Virus record (IMG/VR): IMGVR_UViG_3300007363_000102
Coordinates: 1-24,074 of that record
Source of the DNA: a virus
Reading direction: 5' to 3' (one strand)
Length of the DNA stretch: 24,074 nt
Within the stretch, counting starts at the first letter, position 1, and the number at the start of each line of letters is the position of its first letter. The notes below the pieces were generated by a model. It ran no database searches, was not told the origin of the DNA, and worked only from the letters and a program-made list of their open reading frames with translations. A program made the translations under genes and the position numbers. Below are positions 16,370 to 22,392 of this stretch, in pieces.

Positions 16370-17068
16370 GTGGATCCAATCAGCATCTGCTTACTTGCGG
16401 CTGGTCTTGTTAAGAACATCCAAGCTGGGTGCGATCTGTACAAGCAGGCTAAAGAGTCTTTTGTTGAAGTCAAAGCCACTGCTGACCAAGTCATTGCCAT
16501 TGGCAAAGAGGTTCATGGATTCTGGAATCAGCTCCTTGCGTTCTTTGGTAGCAAGCCTAAGCCTCAAGCTGTCAAGCCTGTGGCAAAGGCTAAGAAGTCT
16601 GAGTTTGTTGCTGTTGACGAGACTCAAGTCAAGGTTGAAATTGTCAAAAACCTCACAGAGTTCTTCAAGCTCCAAGAGCAACTAGCTGCACACATCAGGG
16701 AAGAGGAAGAGAAAAGCAAGACAGTCTATGACCCAGACCAGAACCACATGGAGGCGGCTCTCAAACGAGTGATGGCTCAACAGGAGATGGCTGCACTTGA
16801 GGTGACGATCAGAGAGACCATGGTCTACCAGTCACCACCTGAGATGGGTGCGTTGTACTCAGATGTCTTCAAGATGCGTGATGTCATAACGGAAGAACAG
16901 GAGCAAGCAAGGTTAAAGCAAGAGGCTAAGAAGAGGCAAGAGGCATGGCAACGACAGGAGGAAGAAAGAAACTTCCAGCTAAAACTAGCGTACCTGGCAG
17001 CGACTACTATATTCCTCCTATACCTGTGGCTGTGGTTCAACCTCGTAAGTCGTTGGGGGAAGAGTTAA
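16370..17068 (+). CDS. Unknown protein with C-terminal membrane segment
   Basis: A 232-residue protein starting at GTG (16370), two bases after the previous stop; no ATG fits this frame, so termination-reinitiation is likely. The N-terminus MDPISICLLAAGLVKNIQAG is hydrophobic-helical. Residues ~55-75 are Lys/Pro-rich, and residues ~110-205 are a long Glu/Gln/Lys/Arg helix, strongly coiled-coil in character. A hydrophobic segment (LAYLAATTIFLLYLWLWFNL, ~205-224) anchors the C-terminus. The topology (long soluble coil, tail anchor) is unusual for holins and spanins. Function unknown; the lysis neighbourhood is the only clue. Its 3' end may be overlapped by an extended start of the next gene (16945). 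Confidence 0.65.
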   Translation: MDPISICLLAAGLVKNIQAGCDLYKQAKESFVEVKATADQVIAIGKEVHGFWNQLLAFFGSKPKPQAVKPVAKAKKSEFVAVDETQVKVEIVKNLTEFFKLQEQLAAHIREEEEKSKTVYDPDQNHMEAALKRVMAQQEMAALEVTIRETMVYQSPPEMGALYSDVFKMRDVITEEQEQARLKQEAKKRQEAWQRQEEERNFQLKLAYLAATTIFLLYLWLWFNLVSRWGKS

Positions 17069-17322
17069 TGGGATGGATTGCTGCTTGTGTGCTGGTTGCC
17101 TTGATGCTTCCATTGGGGGCAATGCTGTACTTGGATATCTTGGAAACAAAGAACGAAACAAAACGTGCTTTGCAAAAGTTAGAGAAGATCGAACAACGCA
17201 TTGAAAGGAAACAGCGTGACAAAGACCGTAAAGAGCCTGATGCTATTAGCGACAATCCTGTTTTTGACAGGGTGCGAAGACCGCTATCGCTACAAGTGTC
17301 AAGATCCAAAGAACTGGAGTGA
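17068..17322 (+). CDS. Small inner-membrane coiled-coil protein, i-spanin-like topology
   Basis: An 84-residue protein with an N-terminal membrane segment (GWIAACVLVALMLPLGAMLY, residues 2-21) followed by a charged coiled coil (residues ~25-65). The start at 17068 is chosen for its GGGGGAAGAG ribosome site and TAATG junction; an in-frame ATG at 16945 would add 41 residues, overlapping the upstream gene by 124 bases. A lipoprotein gene starts inside it in another frame, the layout of Rz/Rz1 spanins, although a more typical Rz/Rz1 pair lies downstream. Whether this is a second spanin-like pair or something else is open. Confidence 0.6.
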   Translation: MGWIAACVLVALMLPLGAMLYLDILETKNETKRALQKLEKIEQRIERKQRDKDRKEPDAISDNPVFDRVRRPLSLQVSRSKELE

Positions 17323-17404
17323 TCCAGAATGCATGCCACCTGTATGCACAGCAACTGGCACTTGCCCAGATCAACTTGTTAAACCAGAGAAGGAAGCCAA
17401 ATGA
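17216..17404 (+). CDS. Small lipoprotein, partly nested in the preceding gene
   Basis: A 62-residue lipoprotein whose first 107 bases lie inside the preceding gene in a different frame. Signal peptide residues 1-19 end in the lipobox LTGC (Cys20), followed by an Asp at +3 (ED), and a short Cys-rich mature part with paired cysteines (KCQDPKNW, ECMPPVC, GTCPDQ). Start GTG at 17216 has AAAGGAA upstream; a TTG at 17201 would be five codons longer. The stop overlaps the holin start (ATGA). It could act as an outer-membrane spanin subunit or a superinfection/periplasmic factor. It lacks the Pro-rich character of Rz1. Confidence 0.65.
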   Translation: MTKTVKSLMLLATILFLTGCEDRYRYKCQDPKNWSDPECMPPVCTATGTCPDQLVKPEKEAK

Positions 17405-17736
17405 CTACTGTTGGATATAAACCTATGCGCCCACGCCTGACACCTGATGAGATCGAAGCTCGTGTGTGGGCATTTGTGATCATCGTGATTGCATTGATCC
17501 TGATTGGCTCATGCTTCAGCTTCATCTACTCTGTCACTTTTGTCACCCAGCCCATGGTTGGCATGGCTCCAATTGACAAGGTGTACACCAAGATGCTAAA
17601 TGACATTATGCTATTGTGTACTGGTGTGTTGGGTGGTGTGGCTGGTCGCAAGGCTGTGTCTGCTGTGGCGACTGCCAGTGCCAAAGCTGAGGCAACTGAC
17701 AATGATCCCGAACCTAAACTGGAAGCCAAAGAATGA
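17401..17736 (+). CDS. Holin candidate
   Basis: A 111-residue protein with two hydrophobic segments, residues ~22-46 (VWAFVIIVIALILIGSCFSF and following) and ~65-84 (MLNDIMLLCTGVLGGVAGRK), and a charged, Ala/Glu/Lys-rich C-terminus. Two TMs, small size and location just upstream of Rz/Rz1 and the endolysin fit a class II holin, which would make the inner-membrane hole releasing the endolysin. There is no dual-start motif. ATGA overlaps on both sides link it to the lipoprotein and Rz. Other small membrane proteins nearby (16147, 17068) are competing candidates. Confidence 0.65.
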   Translation: MTTVGYKPMRPRLTPDEIEARVWAFVIIVIALILIGSCFSFIYSVTFVTQPMVGMAPIDKVYTKMLNDIMLLCTGVLGGVAGRKAVSAVATASAKAEATDNDPEPKLEAKE

Positions 17737-18218
17737 GTCTGTTCAACCCATGGGTATTGCTAGGTATCGTCCTAGCTGTTCTTGGTGCAGGTACAGGCGG
17801 TTATCTGAAGGGCGGTGCAGATGAGTTTGACCGCCAGCAACTGGAGATCGCCAGGTTAAACGAAGAGGCACGAGTCAAGGAGCAGGCACTGGTTACTGCT
17901 GTGCAAACTCAGGCAAATGAATTGGTCAAGGCTGAACAACATGCAAAAACTATTTCTCAAAAGCGCAATGCTGACATTGACTCTGGCACTCTCAAGCTGC
18001 GGCTTCCTGTCAAAACCTCCTGCCCAACCTTACAAGCCACCTCAGATGCCACCTCTCCCAGCAGATCTGACATCGGAACAGCCGAGATTCAGCCAGAAAC
18101 TGCTAGAGCTATTCTCGCCATCGGAGACGAAGCAGACACCACAGTGAGAAAGCTGAATGCGTGTATAGCTATTTACAATCAAACTCGTGAAATGCTCAAC
18201 CAGAAAGGAACCCCATGA
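17733..18218 (+). CDS. Rz: Rz-like inner-membrane spanin
   Basis: A 161-residue i-spanin: short N-terminus, one signal-anchor segment (residues 7-26, VLLGIVLAVLGAGTGGY), a periplasmic coiled coil (residues ~30-78, Glu/Gln/Ala-rich) and a C-terminal region ending with a helix LNACIAIYNQTREML. Together with the nested lipoprotein it would span the periplasm and fuse the two membranes in the last step of lysis. Length and topology match phage Rz proteins. It overlaps the holin and the endolysin by ATGA. Confidence 0.82.
   Translation: MSLFNPWVLLGIVLAVLGAGTGGYLKGGADEFDRQQLEIARLNEEARVKEQALVTAVQTQANELVKAEQHAKTISQKRNADIDSGTLKLRLPVKTSCPTLQATSDATSPSRSDIGTAEIQPETARAILAIGDEADTTVRKLNACIAIYNQTREMLNQKGTP
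17941..18147 (+). CDS. Rz1: Rz1-like outer-membrane spanin lipoprotein, nested in Rz
   Basis: A 68-residue lipoprotein read entirely inside Rz in the +1 frame. The signal peptide (KLFLKSAMLTLTLALSSC) ends in a lipobox with Cys20, followed by a Pro-rich segment (KPPAQPYKPPQMPPLPADL) that is the hallmark of Rz1. ATG 17941 is chosen because it gives a basic n-region; 17917 and 17968 are alternatives. Full nesting within Rz is the classic lambda arrangement, which supports both calls. Confidence 0.82.
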   Translation: MQKLFLKSAMLTLTLALSSCGFLSKPPAQPYKPPQMPPLPADLTSEQPRFSQKLLELFSPSETKQTPQ

Positions 18219-18826
18219 ATTCAGAGCAACTGGCGCAAGCCTTGAAAATGACCCCTGCCAAGGCAGAAGAGTGGATTGATGCCATCAATGAAACCTTTGA
18301 CCGCTTTGACATCAATACCCCTGAGAGACAGGCTTGCTTCTTAGGCCAGTGCGCCCATGAGTCTGCTGGCTTTACCGCACTCAAAGAGAATCTGAACTAC
18401 AGCGCAGAAGGCTTGACCAAGGTTTGGCCCAAGCGGTTCCCATCATTGGACGTTGCCCAGCCATACCACCGAAACCCAGAGAAGATTGCCAACAAAGTTT
18501 ATGCTGATCGCATGGGCAATGGTGACGAGGATTCTGGTGAAGGGTTCAAGTACCGAGGCCGAGGTCTTATCCAGTTGACAGGCAAAGATAATTACCATGC
18601 TTGTGGTGAAGCTTTGGGTGTTGACCTAGTAGAAGATCCAGACCAAGTGTCTAGTCCCAAGTTTGCTGCTTTATCTGCTGGCTGGTTCTGGGATAAAAAC
18701 AAGCTCAATCAATATGCTGATGCCAATGACATGACCACATTGACCAAACGAATCAATGGTGGAACCCATGGCATGGAAGACCGTGTTGCACGGACTCAGC
18801 ATGCCTTGGATACCTTGATGGCTTAA
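18215..18826 (+). CDS. Endolysin, GH19 (chitinase-like) family
   Basis: A 203-residue peptidoglycan hydrolase. The GH19 signature is clear: CFLGQCAHESAGF (residues ~41-53) with the catalytic Glu49, and the substrate-cleft block GFKYRGRGLIQLTGKDNY (residues ~110-127), then SAGWFWDKN and KRINGG near the C-terminus. It has no signal peptide or SAR anchor, so it should need a holin, which fits the upstream candidate. ATGA overlap with Rz; its TAA stop is the last rightward late-gene signal and shares bases with an opposing stop codon. Confidence 0.93.
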   Translation: MNSEQLAQALKMTPAKAEEWIDAINETFDRFDINTPERQACFLGQCAHESAGFTALKENLNYSAEGLTKVWPKRFPSLDVAQPYHRNPEKIANKVYADRMGNGDEDSGEGFKYRGRGLIQLTGKDNYHACGEALGVDLVEDPDQVSSPKFAALSAGWFWDKNKLNQYADANDMTTLTKRINGGTHGMEDRVARTQHALDTLMA

Positions 18827-18939
18827 TCTTGGCCTAACAACCAAGTGTGGAAATCAACAGGGGGTTTGCCAGTAGCTTGACACTGCTGGCAATACTCCCT
18901 GTATTCTTTATCAAGCATCTCCCAGTCCGTTAGATTCAT
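18823..18939 (-). CDS. 38-aa protein closing the leftward recombination operon
   Basis: A short gene with an unusually strong ribosome site on the - strand (GAGGAGAAAGGCG directly before the ATG at 18939). The product begins MNLTDWEMLDKEY and has two closely spaced cysteines (CQQC) and the C-terminal DFHTWLLGQD. It overlaps the 3' end of the ERF gene by 29 bases and its TAA overlaps the endolysin TAA on the other strand in TTAA. Soluble, acidic, no domain recognised. The strong Shine-Dalgarno is the main reason to believe it. Confidence 0.55.
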   Translation of the reverse strand: MNLTDWEMLDKEYREYCQQCQATGKPPVDFHTWLLGQD

Positions 18940-19672
18940 CGCCTTTCTCCTCAAGCTGTGCGCCCAATCTTTTTAAGCGCAGTTGGTAATCCCCAAGCAA
19001 CTTGGCCTTATGCTCAGGGTTGATCTTGTTAACCTGATCCTCGTTTGCCTCTTTCAGCTCCCGAAGCTTAGTCATTTTTGTGCGGGTTGCCAAGGTTGAT
19101 TTCTCTACCTTTTCCCGCAATTCAATAGTTCCATTGACATACGATTCTGAGGTGTCATACAAGCGAGGTTCTTTACTGGGTATAGTCAATGTAAAAACTG
19201 GCTCATTGTTTGACAAAGACCTTATAGTTTTTTCGCTTTCAACCTGGACAATAGCGCCTGGCTTGATAGCGTGCAATGGGTTAATGGCTGGCGCTAACTT
19301 GCGGCTACCAGCATTGCCATCATCGTCTTCAGGTGCAATGCCACAGGCTGACATCAGGCTATACCTGCGAGCATAGGTCAAGGCACTTGCGTACCCTTGT
19401 GGATCGTGCTTGACCGCAGGAAAGTGAACAATGCCGCACTCCAGCATCTCGCCAGACTCGTGGACAAAGACTGTCTCGCACATGATGCCATCGTTACAGT
19501 CGTAATTTTTTTGCAGTAAATAGATGCCATTCTCATTCAGCGCATCGATGACCGCTTCCACACAGGCAGACAGGTCAGCATATCGGCTGCGGAAATGTGG
19601 GTTGGTGCTGGTCTTGAGAGCTGGGCCAAAGGCACGTTGGGCTTTGACAAGGGCTGATGCGATCTGTTTCAT
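18911..19672 (-). CDS. erf: ERF-family single-strand annealing protein
   Basis: A 253-residue recombinase that anneals complementary single strands in phage recombination. The start at 19672 is chosen for AAAGGAAG upstream and an ATGA overlap with the previous gene; an in-frame ATG 33 bases further upstream has no such signals. ERF hallmarks: NPHFRSRYADL (residues ~25-35), and QGYASALTYARRYSLMSACG (residues ~92-111) followed by the acidic DDDGNAG. The C-terminal ~130 residues are variable and charged. It stands in one operon with a YqaJ-type exonuclease, the usual partner that generates the single strands. Confidence 0.92.
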   Translation of the reverse strand: MKQIASALVKAQRAFGPALKTSTNPHFRSRYADLSACVEAVIDALNENGIYLLQKNYDCNDGIMCETVFVHESGEMLECGIVHFPAVKHDPQGYASALTYARRYSLMSACGIAPEDDDGNAGSRKLAPAINPLHAIKPGAIVQVESEKTIRSLSNNEPVFTLTIPSKEPRLYDTSESYVNGTIELREKVEKSTLATRTKMTKLRELKEANEDQVNKINPEHKAKLLGDYQLRLKRLGAQLEEKGDESNGLGDA

Positions 19673-19854
19673 TTGGCTTCCTTTAGTTTTTGAATTTCTT
19701 GCCATGCTTCATTAGCATTGCGAACAATGGCATAAACATTTGGTGAAGAATTAATACATGATGCTCTTGCTAAAGCCCATGCAATAAGAAATTGCTCTTT
19801 TGTCATGTTGCTTTGTTTGTTGCTTTGTTTGTTGTAATAAGGAGATGATTTCAT
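19669..19854 (-). CDS. 61-aa unknown protein between exonuclease and annealing protein
   Basis: A small gene coupled by ATGA overlaps to both neighbours. The first 16 residues contain a repeated NKQS encoded by a 12-bp tandem repeat (19808-19831); the rest (EQFLIAWALARASCINSSPN and so on) is a compact helical domain ending in a Lys-rich helix. An alternative start at 19806 (MTKEQF) would skip the repeat. Neither start has a strong ribosome site, consistent with coupling. Function unknown; it could modulate the exonuclease-annealase pair. Confidence 0.6.
   Translation of the reverse strand: MKSSPYYNKQSNKQSNMTKEQFLIAWALARASCINSSPNVYAIVRNANEAWQEIQKLKEAK
19808..19831. repeat. 12-bp tandem repeat, two copies
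   Basis: TTGCTTTGTTTG occurs twice in direct succession (19808-19819, 19820-19831). It lies inside the 61-aa gene, encoding the NKQS repeat, or in its leader if translation starts at 19806. Such a repeat could expand or contract by 12 bases without a frameshift. Confidence 0.8.
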
Positions 19855-20801
19855 TTCAATTCTTTTATCGTGATAGTGGACTGACGAATTGAGTAGGCTT
19901 CTTTGGCTGGCGTGATCTTCGCAGGCGTGGCTTTGTAGTGACGCATAGGCCACTTGAGCGTCCATGCACCGACCTTTGCGCTGGAGTAGTCTTTCATCAG
20001 CACCTTGAGATCCTTTTCCCACATGTCGATATCTTCTTGCAAGCTAGCAATCTTCTGTTTGGCAATGACAATGTCAGCCACCAGATCCTCTGCATCAATG
20101 CCAAGCTGGACTTCTTCTTCTTTTGCTGTAGGCCAGATGCGATTGGCATCTTTGCTGTCAGCGGCTGGGTAGTACTGAGCTTCACCAGTCTCTTCGAAGG
20201 TTGTCAGTCTGCCTTGGAAATCGATGGCGTAGTTCTCGATCTGTGCCATGGTGGTTTCATGTGGTTTGAACAAGAAGATCCGCAGTTCCACACCTGAGTA
20301 CAGGCAACCAATAGCTGCCCATTCCAGACCAGTACACATCATCACGCCTTGGACTTGGATTGGCCCCCGATACAGTGGCAGGGATTCCTCTGGATGACCA
20401 CGAGTCAGCTTAGATTCCAAGACTCCATGCCCAGTCAGTGTGATTGAGTCGCCATCCACCACATAGATGCCTTTGCTGGGATCATGCTGGATAACAATGG
20501 GTTCTTTCAGCAAAGCGATTGCGTCTGCGCTGGCGGCAAGTGGCAGGGTTGGATGCTGGAAGGCTTCTTCTGGCATGCTGTAGTGCGGGACTCCAAGGCG
20601 CTTTGCCATCTCTGCAATGATGGCTGGCTCCAAGGCATTGCCCCAGTCTGCCGCCTCACCCGCTGGGGTTCTAGCATCTTCACCCAAGATCGACTTGATG
20701 CAGAACATCAGGACATCGTTGGGGCTGGAATATGGGCTGACGCCAAACAGGCTGGGCAGTTGTGAGCATGACAGCATTTTGTCCGAGGTTAATTTAGGCA
20801 T
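19851..20801 (-). CDS. YqaJ-type viral recombinase exonuclease
   Basis: A 316-residue nuclease of the lambda-exo/YqaJ fold, which resects duplex DNA ends for the annealing protein. Visible PD-(D/E)xK features: N-terminal SQLPSLFGVSPY, GNALEPAI with Glu58, ASADAI with Asp93, VLESK with Glu129 and Lys131, and the downstream IQVQGVMMCTGLEWAAIG helix (residues ~148-165). The C-terminal third has a charged helix (ASLQEDIDMWEKDLKVLMKD). The start has AAAGGAAAATC before the ATG. Coupled by ATGA to the 61-aa gene and overlapping the upstream gene by eight bases. Confidence 0.9.
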   Translation of the reverse strand: MPKLTSDKMLSCSQLPSLFGVSPYSSPNDVLMFCIKSILGEDARTPAGEAADWGNALEPAIIAEMAKRLGVPHYSMPEEAFQHPTLPLAASADAIALLKEPIVIQHDPSKGIYVVDGDSITLTGHGVLESKLTRGHPEESLPLYRGPIQVQGVMMCTGLEWAAIGCLYSGVELRIFLFKPHETTMAQIENYAIDFQGRLTTFEETGEAQYYPAADSKDANRIWPTAKEEEVQLGIDAEDLVADIVIAKQKIASLQEDIDMWEKDLKVLMKDYSSAKVGAWTLKWPMRHYKATPAKITPAKEAYSIRQSTITIKELK

Positions 20802-21015
20802 GATTTTCCTTTGGTTGATTGATTGTTTCTCTTGCTTTCAACATTGCGTCTGCCATTTGATAAGCAACCTCTGCTTTTGTCTGCAAGTTGTTATAAGGTT
20901 TTGTCATCAAATCGCCCATACTCTGCATAGCCTTTGCCGCAAAGTAATCACGCAAGGTCATGCCTGTTGCACGTTCGTCCCAAAATTGAGCTGGAAATGC
21001 TAGTGGGTTGTTCAT
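20794..21015 (-). CDS. Small phage protein, GMTLRDYFAAKAM type
   Basis: A 73-residue protein with the core GMTLRDYFAAKAMQS and a second helix AYQMADAMLKARE. This is a pattern met in many small proteins near phage recombination or early genes, with no established function as far as I know. It is soluble and helical. The start overlaps the winged-helix stop (ATGA), the end overlaps the exonuclease start by eight bases. Reality is well supported by the motif and the coupling. Confidence 0.7.
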   Translation of the reverse strand: MNNPLAFPAQFWDERATGMTLRDYFAAKAMQSMGDLMTKPYNNLQTKAEVAYQMADAMLKARETINQPKENHA

Positions 21016-21317
21016 TTAGATAACTCCTTGATGATGAGAACCCGCTGTTTTCTTCCTGACTTTCCAGGGCGGGTCAGCCCAGTGTCAATGATGTAACCCT
21101 TGTCGAGCAAGGCACGGAACCGAGCGGTCACTGTAGAGTAGGAGTAGCTCGACAGATGAGCTAATACCTCGTCTTGAATGCACCCTTGTGGGTAGTTGGC
21201 AATCACCTCATAGACGATCTGCTCCATGTTGCTGGTATCTACCAACTTGGCTGCTTCCTGACTGGTGGGTGGTGCGTCTTTGCGAACAAGCTTTTGCCAG
21301 AATGTTCCAAACTTCAT
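21012..21317 (-). CDS. Winged helix-turn-helix protein, first gene of the leftward operon
   Basis: A 101-residue protein. The open frame continues upstream to 21449, but 21317 is chosen because AAGGAGAGTCCC directly precedes this ATG. Residues ~45-76 (CIQDEVLAHLSSYSYSTVTA and following RFRALLDKGYI) form a winged helix, with a wing (GLTRPGKSGRKQRVL) that carries basic residues for DNA. It may bind the adjacent control region or act in replication/recombination. First in an operon of six coupled genes. Confidence 0.72.
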   Translation of the reverse strand: MKFGTFWQKLVRKDAPPTSQEAAKLVDTSNMEQIVYEVIANYPQGCIQDEVLAHLSSYSYSTVTARFRALLDKGYIIDTGLTRPGKSGRKQRVLIIKELSK

Positions 21318-21346
21318 GGGACTCTCCTTAATAGGTAGGTTGTCTG

Positions 21347-21364
21347 CCATGCATGATTGCATGG
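21347..21364. promoter_or_regulatory. Inverted repeat, candidate operator
   Basis: CCATGCA and TGCATGG form perfect 7-bp arms around TGAT. It lies about 10 bases downstream of the leftward -10 box, between the promoter and the winged-helix start. Operator, or a hairpin in the leftward leader RNA, are both possible. Confidence 0.5.
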
Positions 21365-21371
21365 TGATAGC

Positions 21372-21377
21372 AGTATA
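21372..21377 (-). promoter_or_regulatory. Leftward promoter -10 box
   Basis: Read on the - strand the sequence is TATACT preceded by TGATG. No good -35 is seen at 16-18 bases. It is placed to transcribe the winged-helix/recombination operon, with the 7-bp inverted repeat at 21347-21364 just downstream. A weak -35 would fit a promoter that needs an activator. Confidence 0.45.
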
Positions 21378-21421
21378 CATCATCAGTAAATGCTGGGTTT
21401 GTAGGTATTTTCCCCAGTTGC

Positions 21422-21439
21422 GTGATATCACTGTGATAT
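21422..21439. promoter_or_regulatory. GTGATAT repeats, candidate RHH operator
   Basis: GTGATAT occurs at 21422-21428 and 21433-21439, 11 bases (one helical turn) apart; the first is part of the palindrome GTGATATCAC. Tandem, turn-spaced half sites are what dimeric ribbon-helix-helix proteins bind. The second copy runs into the rightward -10 box, so a bound repressor would block it. Confidence 0.5.
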
Positions 21440-21444
21440 ATACT
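21439..21444 (+). promoter_or_regulatory. Rightward promoter -10 box, likely leaderless transcript
   Basis: TATACT, with TTGCGT 15 bases upstream as a weak -35. Only seven bases separate it from the ATG at 21452, so the transcript should begin at or next to the start codon, as for lambda cI made from PRM. Confidence 0.45.
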
Positions 21445-21451
21445 TGCAATC

Positions 21452-21658
21452 ATGAAACACACAATCAATCCTAAAATCGTGGTCGTTCCTCTGATGGTCA
21501 GGGTGCGTCCGTCCAGCAAAGAAATGTTGCGTCAGGCATCCTTGGCACAGCGTAAATCAATGGCGGCAGTCGTTGACGATCTGATCGTTGAGAGTCTGAG
21601 TAAGCAATATGCTTCTCCTGACAGCCGCATTGATGCATTCTTGAAAGGCAATGTATGA
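21452..21658 (+). CDS. Ribbon-helix-helix regulator
   Basis: A 68-residue protein with the RHH pattern: a beta strand (LMVRVRPSS, residues ~14-22), helix A (KEMLRQASLAQ, 23-33) and helix B (MAAVVDDLIVESLSKQY, 37-53), as in Arc/CopG-like DNA-binding dimers. It is the first rightward gene after the divergent control region, lacks a Shine-Dalgarno and probably has a leaderless mRNA. Autoregulation at the turn-spaced GTGATAT sites is a reasonable inference. ATGA overlap with the next gene. Confidence 0.7.
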   Translation: MKHTINPKIVVVPLMVRVRPSSKEMLRQASLAQRKSMAAVVDDLIVESLSKQYASPDSRIDAFLKGNV

Positions 21659-21867
21659 CTGAGAAATGGATTCCACCTGCTGGCACGAGGATCACCCTGC
21701 CAAGCGTCCATGTGACATCTGACAACTTCAAGTACCAGCGTGGTGCTGATGTACAGGCAACATGGAGGAAGCACGGCTGGACACCGCCCAGTACCAACAT
21801 GTCTCCACCACCTCCAGAAAAGCCATCAGAACTGCCATTCATCAAGCCTTTGAGGGCTGTGCGATGA
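21655..21867 (+). CDS. 70-aa unknown protein
   Basis: Coupled by ATGA overlaps to the RHH gene and the next gene. The N-terminal half is beta-like (EKWIPPAGTRITLPSVHVTS); the middle has RGADVQATWRKHGWTPPS, and the tail is Pro-rich and probably disordered. The ATWRKHGW segment resembles small early proteins of other phages, of unknown role. No catalytic or membrane features are visible. Confidence 0.6.
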   Translation: MTEKWIPPAGTRITLPSVHVTSDNFKYQRGADVQATWRKHGWTPPSTNMSPPPPEKPSELPFIKPLRAVR

Positions 21868-22124
21868 CATTTGAGGATGCCATCCGAGTGTTGGATTGTG
21901 TGAAAGAGGGCAGGCCAATGCCCGAAAGCGTGGTGAACAGAGCTTTGCAAATAACAGGGGATCTTGATGACTTTGATGGTGAATTTCAGCGTCTTTGGCG
22001 AGCCTGTGGGGAAAGGCAGGCCGAGATTCGCTCGTCAAAGGGGATTTGTTCGGACATATACCCCAGCCAAGACAGCCAATTGGGAGCAGGAGATAGCCCA
22101 AGCAGCAAAGCAAGCCATGGGTAG
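21864..22124 (+). CDS. 86-aa unknown protein overlapping RusA
   Basis: Starts in the previous stop (ATGA) with MTFEDAIRVLDCVKEGRPMP and contains ALQITGDLDDFDGEF, an acidic helical pattern I associate with small hypothetical early proteins. From 21967 on, its frame overlaps the RusA gene by 158 bases, and the C-terminal ~50 residues become Ser/Gln/Gly-rich as expected of overprinted sequence. The first 35-45 residues look genuine; the tail may be tolerated rather than selected. Confidence 0.55.
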   Translation: MTFEDAIRVLDCVKEGRPMPESVVNRALQITGDLDDFDGEFQRLWRACGERQAEIRSSKGICSDIYPSQDSQLGAGDSPSSKASHG

Positions 22125-22392
22125 CCAGTCTCCTTTGGACACGCCTGTAGCCCTGTCTGTGCGGATCTATAAGACGATCCCTGTTAGCTGGTCAAAGGCC
22201 AAGCGCCAGCAAGCAGAGTCTGGAACCCTTAAACCAGTGGGCAAACCAGATTTGGACAACTACATCAAGGCCATCATGGATGCTGGCAATGGGATTTTAT
22301 GGGTGGATGACAGTCAGGTGTGCGAGTTGCACAGCAGTAAAGTTTATGGTTCACCTTGTATTGAGGTCACAGTAATGGAGCTATTGCCATGA
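21967..22392 (+). CDS. rusA: RusA-like Holliday junction resolvase
   Basis: A 141-residue endonuclease that cuts four-way junctions during phage recombination and before packaging. Family features: N-terminal FSVFGEPVGKGRPRFARQRG (residues ~7-26), and the catalytic block KPDLDNYIKAIMDAGNGILW (residues ~93-112) followed by VDDSQV, providing Asp95, Asp97 and Asp114/115. ATG 21967 has CAGGGG seven bases upstream; a TTG at 21964 and ATG at 21976 are alternatives. The start lies deep inside the preceding frame; the stop overlaps the next start. Confidence 0.9.
   Translation: MTLMVNFSVFGEPVGKGRPRFARQRGFVRTYTPAKTANWEQEIAQAAKQAMGSQSPLDTPVALSVRIYKTIPVSWSKAKRQQAESGTLKPVGKPDLDNYIKAIMDAGNGILWVDDSQVCELHSSKVYGSPCIEVTVMELLP

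Noticed and set aside
16365-16685. 106-aa frame starting ATGATG at the end of the 73-aa gene
   Set aside because: Leu/Ser/Lys-only low-complexity product; the GTG frame at 16370 gives a longer, structured protein with a tail anchor.
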